DNA from: Pararhizobium sp.
Lineage (GTDB): Bacteria; Pseudomonadota; Alphaproteobacteria; Rhizobiales; Rhizobiaceae
Assembly (NCBI GenBank): GCA_030655075.1
Contig: JAURWE010000058.1
Coordinates: 124,001-188,000, forward strand
Direction of reading: 5' to 3'
DNA length: 64,000 nt
Shown: piece by piece, positions 63,114 through 64,000 of the stretch
Layout of the letters: each line of letters begins with the position of its first letter
How positions within the stretch are numbered: the first letter of the stretch is position 1
Made by a program: the position numbers and the translations under genes
The notes under the pieces: generated by a model
Told to the model about the DNA's origin: nothing
The model's database searches: none
What the model saw: the letters and a program-made list of their open reading frames with translations, nothing else

Positions 63114-64000
63114 ATGACACAAACGGTCACCATCGACGCTCCGCTGCACTGGCAGGAGATTGCCGCTGTGGCGGCGGGCGCGAAGCTCGCGATTTTGCCA
63201 GCGGCAGAAGCACGCATCCGCCATGCGCGCATCATCGTCGATGCGCTGGTCGAAAAGGGCATTCGCGGTTACGGCATCAACACCGGTGTCGGCGCGCTCT
63301 GCGATGTCATCATCGACAGCGAGAACCAGCAGGCCTTGTCGCGCAACATCGTGATGAGCCATGCCTGCGGCGTCGGCGAGCCGCTCGGCATTCCCGAAAC
63401 ACGGGCGATCATGGCGGCGCAGGTCAACAACTATGCCCATGGATCGTCCGGCGTGCGTTTCGAGATTGCCGCCATGCTCTGCGCGCTTCTGGAGCACGAC
63501 TGCGTTCCCGTCGTTCCATCGCGGGGATCGGTTGGCTATCTCGTTCACACGGCATCCATCGGCCTCGTGCTGATCGGCCATGGCCATGCGCTCTACAAGG
63601 GTGAAAAGCTTTCCGGTGGGGAAGCCCTCGACCGCATCGGTCTGAAACCGCTCATCCTTGAGGCAAAGGAAGGTTTGAGCCTCGTCAATGGCACGCCCTG
63701 CGCCACCGGCCTCGCCTGCCTTGCCCTGTCCCGCACGCAGCATCTGTTCGGCTGGGCCGATGCCGCCGCCGCTTTGACCTACGAAAATCTCGGCAGCCAG
63801 GCGGACGCCTTTGCCGAAGCGCCGCTGGCCCTGCGCACCTCGCCCGGTCTGCGGGCCGTTGGCGAAAACCTGCGCACCTATCTCGAAGGCAGCCCGATGC
63901 TGACAGCCACGGCCGGCACGCGAACCCAGGATCCGCTCAGCCTGCGCGGCGTGCCGCACATTCACGGCGCGGTCCGCGATGCGTTCGACGCGGCCTGCAT
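63114..64000 (+). CDS. hutH: HutH-family (aromatic amino-acid lyase) protein lacking the MIO triad, 3' end outside window
   Basis: The first 295 residues of a histidine ammonia-lyase-like protein are seen. Family landmarks are present: Tyr53 in YGINTGVG, SRNIVMSHACGVGEPLG, and Asn192 in LVNGTPCATG. Where active enzymes have GSVGASGDLAPL, this protein has GSVGYLVHTA (residues 138-147), that is, an exact three-residue loss of Ala-Ser-Gly plus Asp to Tyr. Those three residues form the MIO electrophile, so normal histidine elimination is not expected. Other shifts include AHGSSG for ARGFSG, NGTP for NGTQ and QDPLSLR for QDPYSLR. No frameshift is present. It follows hutF by 44 nt in the same direction. 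Confidence 0.85.
   Translation, partial: MTQTVTIDAPLHWQEIAAVAAGAKLAILPAAEARIRHARIIVDALVEKGIRGYGINTGVGALCDVIIDSENQQALSRNIVMSHACGVGEPLGIPETRAIMAAQVNNYAHGSSGVRFEIAAMLCALLEHDCVPVVPSRGSVGYLVHTASIGLVLIGHGHALYKGEKLSGGEALDRIGLKPLILEAKEGLSLVNGTPCATGLACLALSRTQHLFGWADAAAALTYENLGSQADAFAEAPLALRTSPGLRAVGENLRTYLEGSPMLTATAGTRTQDPLSLRGVPHIHGAVRDAFDAAC

Overview
The window reads as chromosomal DNA of a Rhizobiaceae alphaproteobacterium of the Rhizobium/Agrobacterium group. The evidence is an RpoH2-type heat-shock sigma factor, a phbAB/phaR polyhydroxybutyrate block, a pyruvate carboxylase, the cyclic beta-1,2-glucan exporter and synthase genes (ndvA/chvA and ndvB/chvB) facing each other, and two copies of a two-palindrome intergenic element that looks like the rhizobial RIME. 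Base composition and codon use look even throughout. I see no insertion sequence, prophage, CRISPR array, tRNA or rRNA. The species cannot be fixed from this window.

Layout. Positions 1-12.8 kb are mostly leftward housekeeping genes: the end of an M48 metalloprotease, rpoH2 with a textbook EcfG/RpoE2-type promoter, a CarD-family regulator, fdxA, an S4 RNA-binding protein, a Suv3-like RNA helicase, phbB, phbA, divergent phaR, rpmF, a glutathione transferase and mtgA. Positions 12.9-25.7 kb hold ispA, a LysE exporter, a gly-zipper OmpA lipoprotein, ispG, an MFS transporter with a DeoR regulator, a cystine-type amino-acid ABC transporter, pyc (TTG start) and a LuxR-type regulator with an intact acyl-homoserine-lactone pocket. 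Positions 26.1-36.7 kb hold ndvA and the 8.6-kb ndvB.

Positions 37.0-44.2 kb form a lysine catabolic island: Lrp regulator, lysine 6-dehydrogenase/saccharopine dehydrogenase-like enzyme, LysR regulator, 2-oxoadipate dioxygenase/decarboxylase (HglS), D-2-hydroxyglutarate dehydrogenase and aminoadipate-semialdehyde dehydrogenase (AmaB). Together they can take lysine to 2-oxoglutarate apart from one transamination. Positions 44.3-58.5 kb hold two complete tripartite tricarboxylate transporters (TctCBA). One is next to a TctD/TctE two-component pair with a lone periplasmic binding protein; the other follows a DctB/DctD-like pair whose activator carries GAFPGA instead of GAFTGA. Positions 58.5-64 kb are a hut (histidine utilisation) cluster: hutD, hutU, hutC, hutF and the start of a hutH-family gene that lacks the Ala-Ser-Gly triad from which the catalytic MIO group is made.

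The observations I would follow up first are the MIO-less HutH homologue, the GAFPGA activator with no convincing sigma-54 promoter and a repeated operator upstream of its likely target, the EcfG-type promoter upstream of ndvB, the shared 12-mer in the lysine island, and the repeats whose ends supply the stop codons of neighbouring genes.
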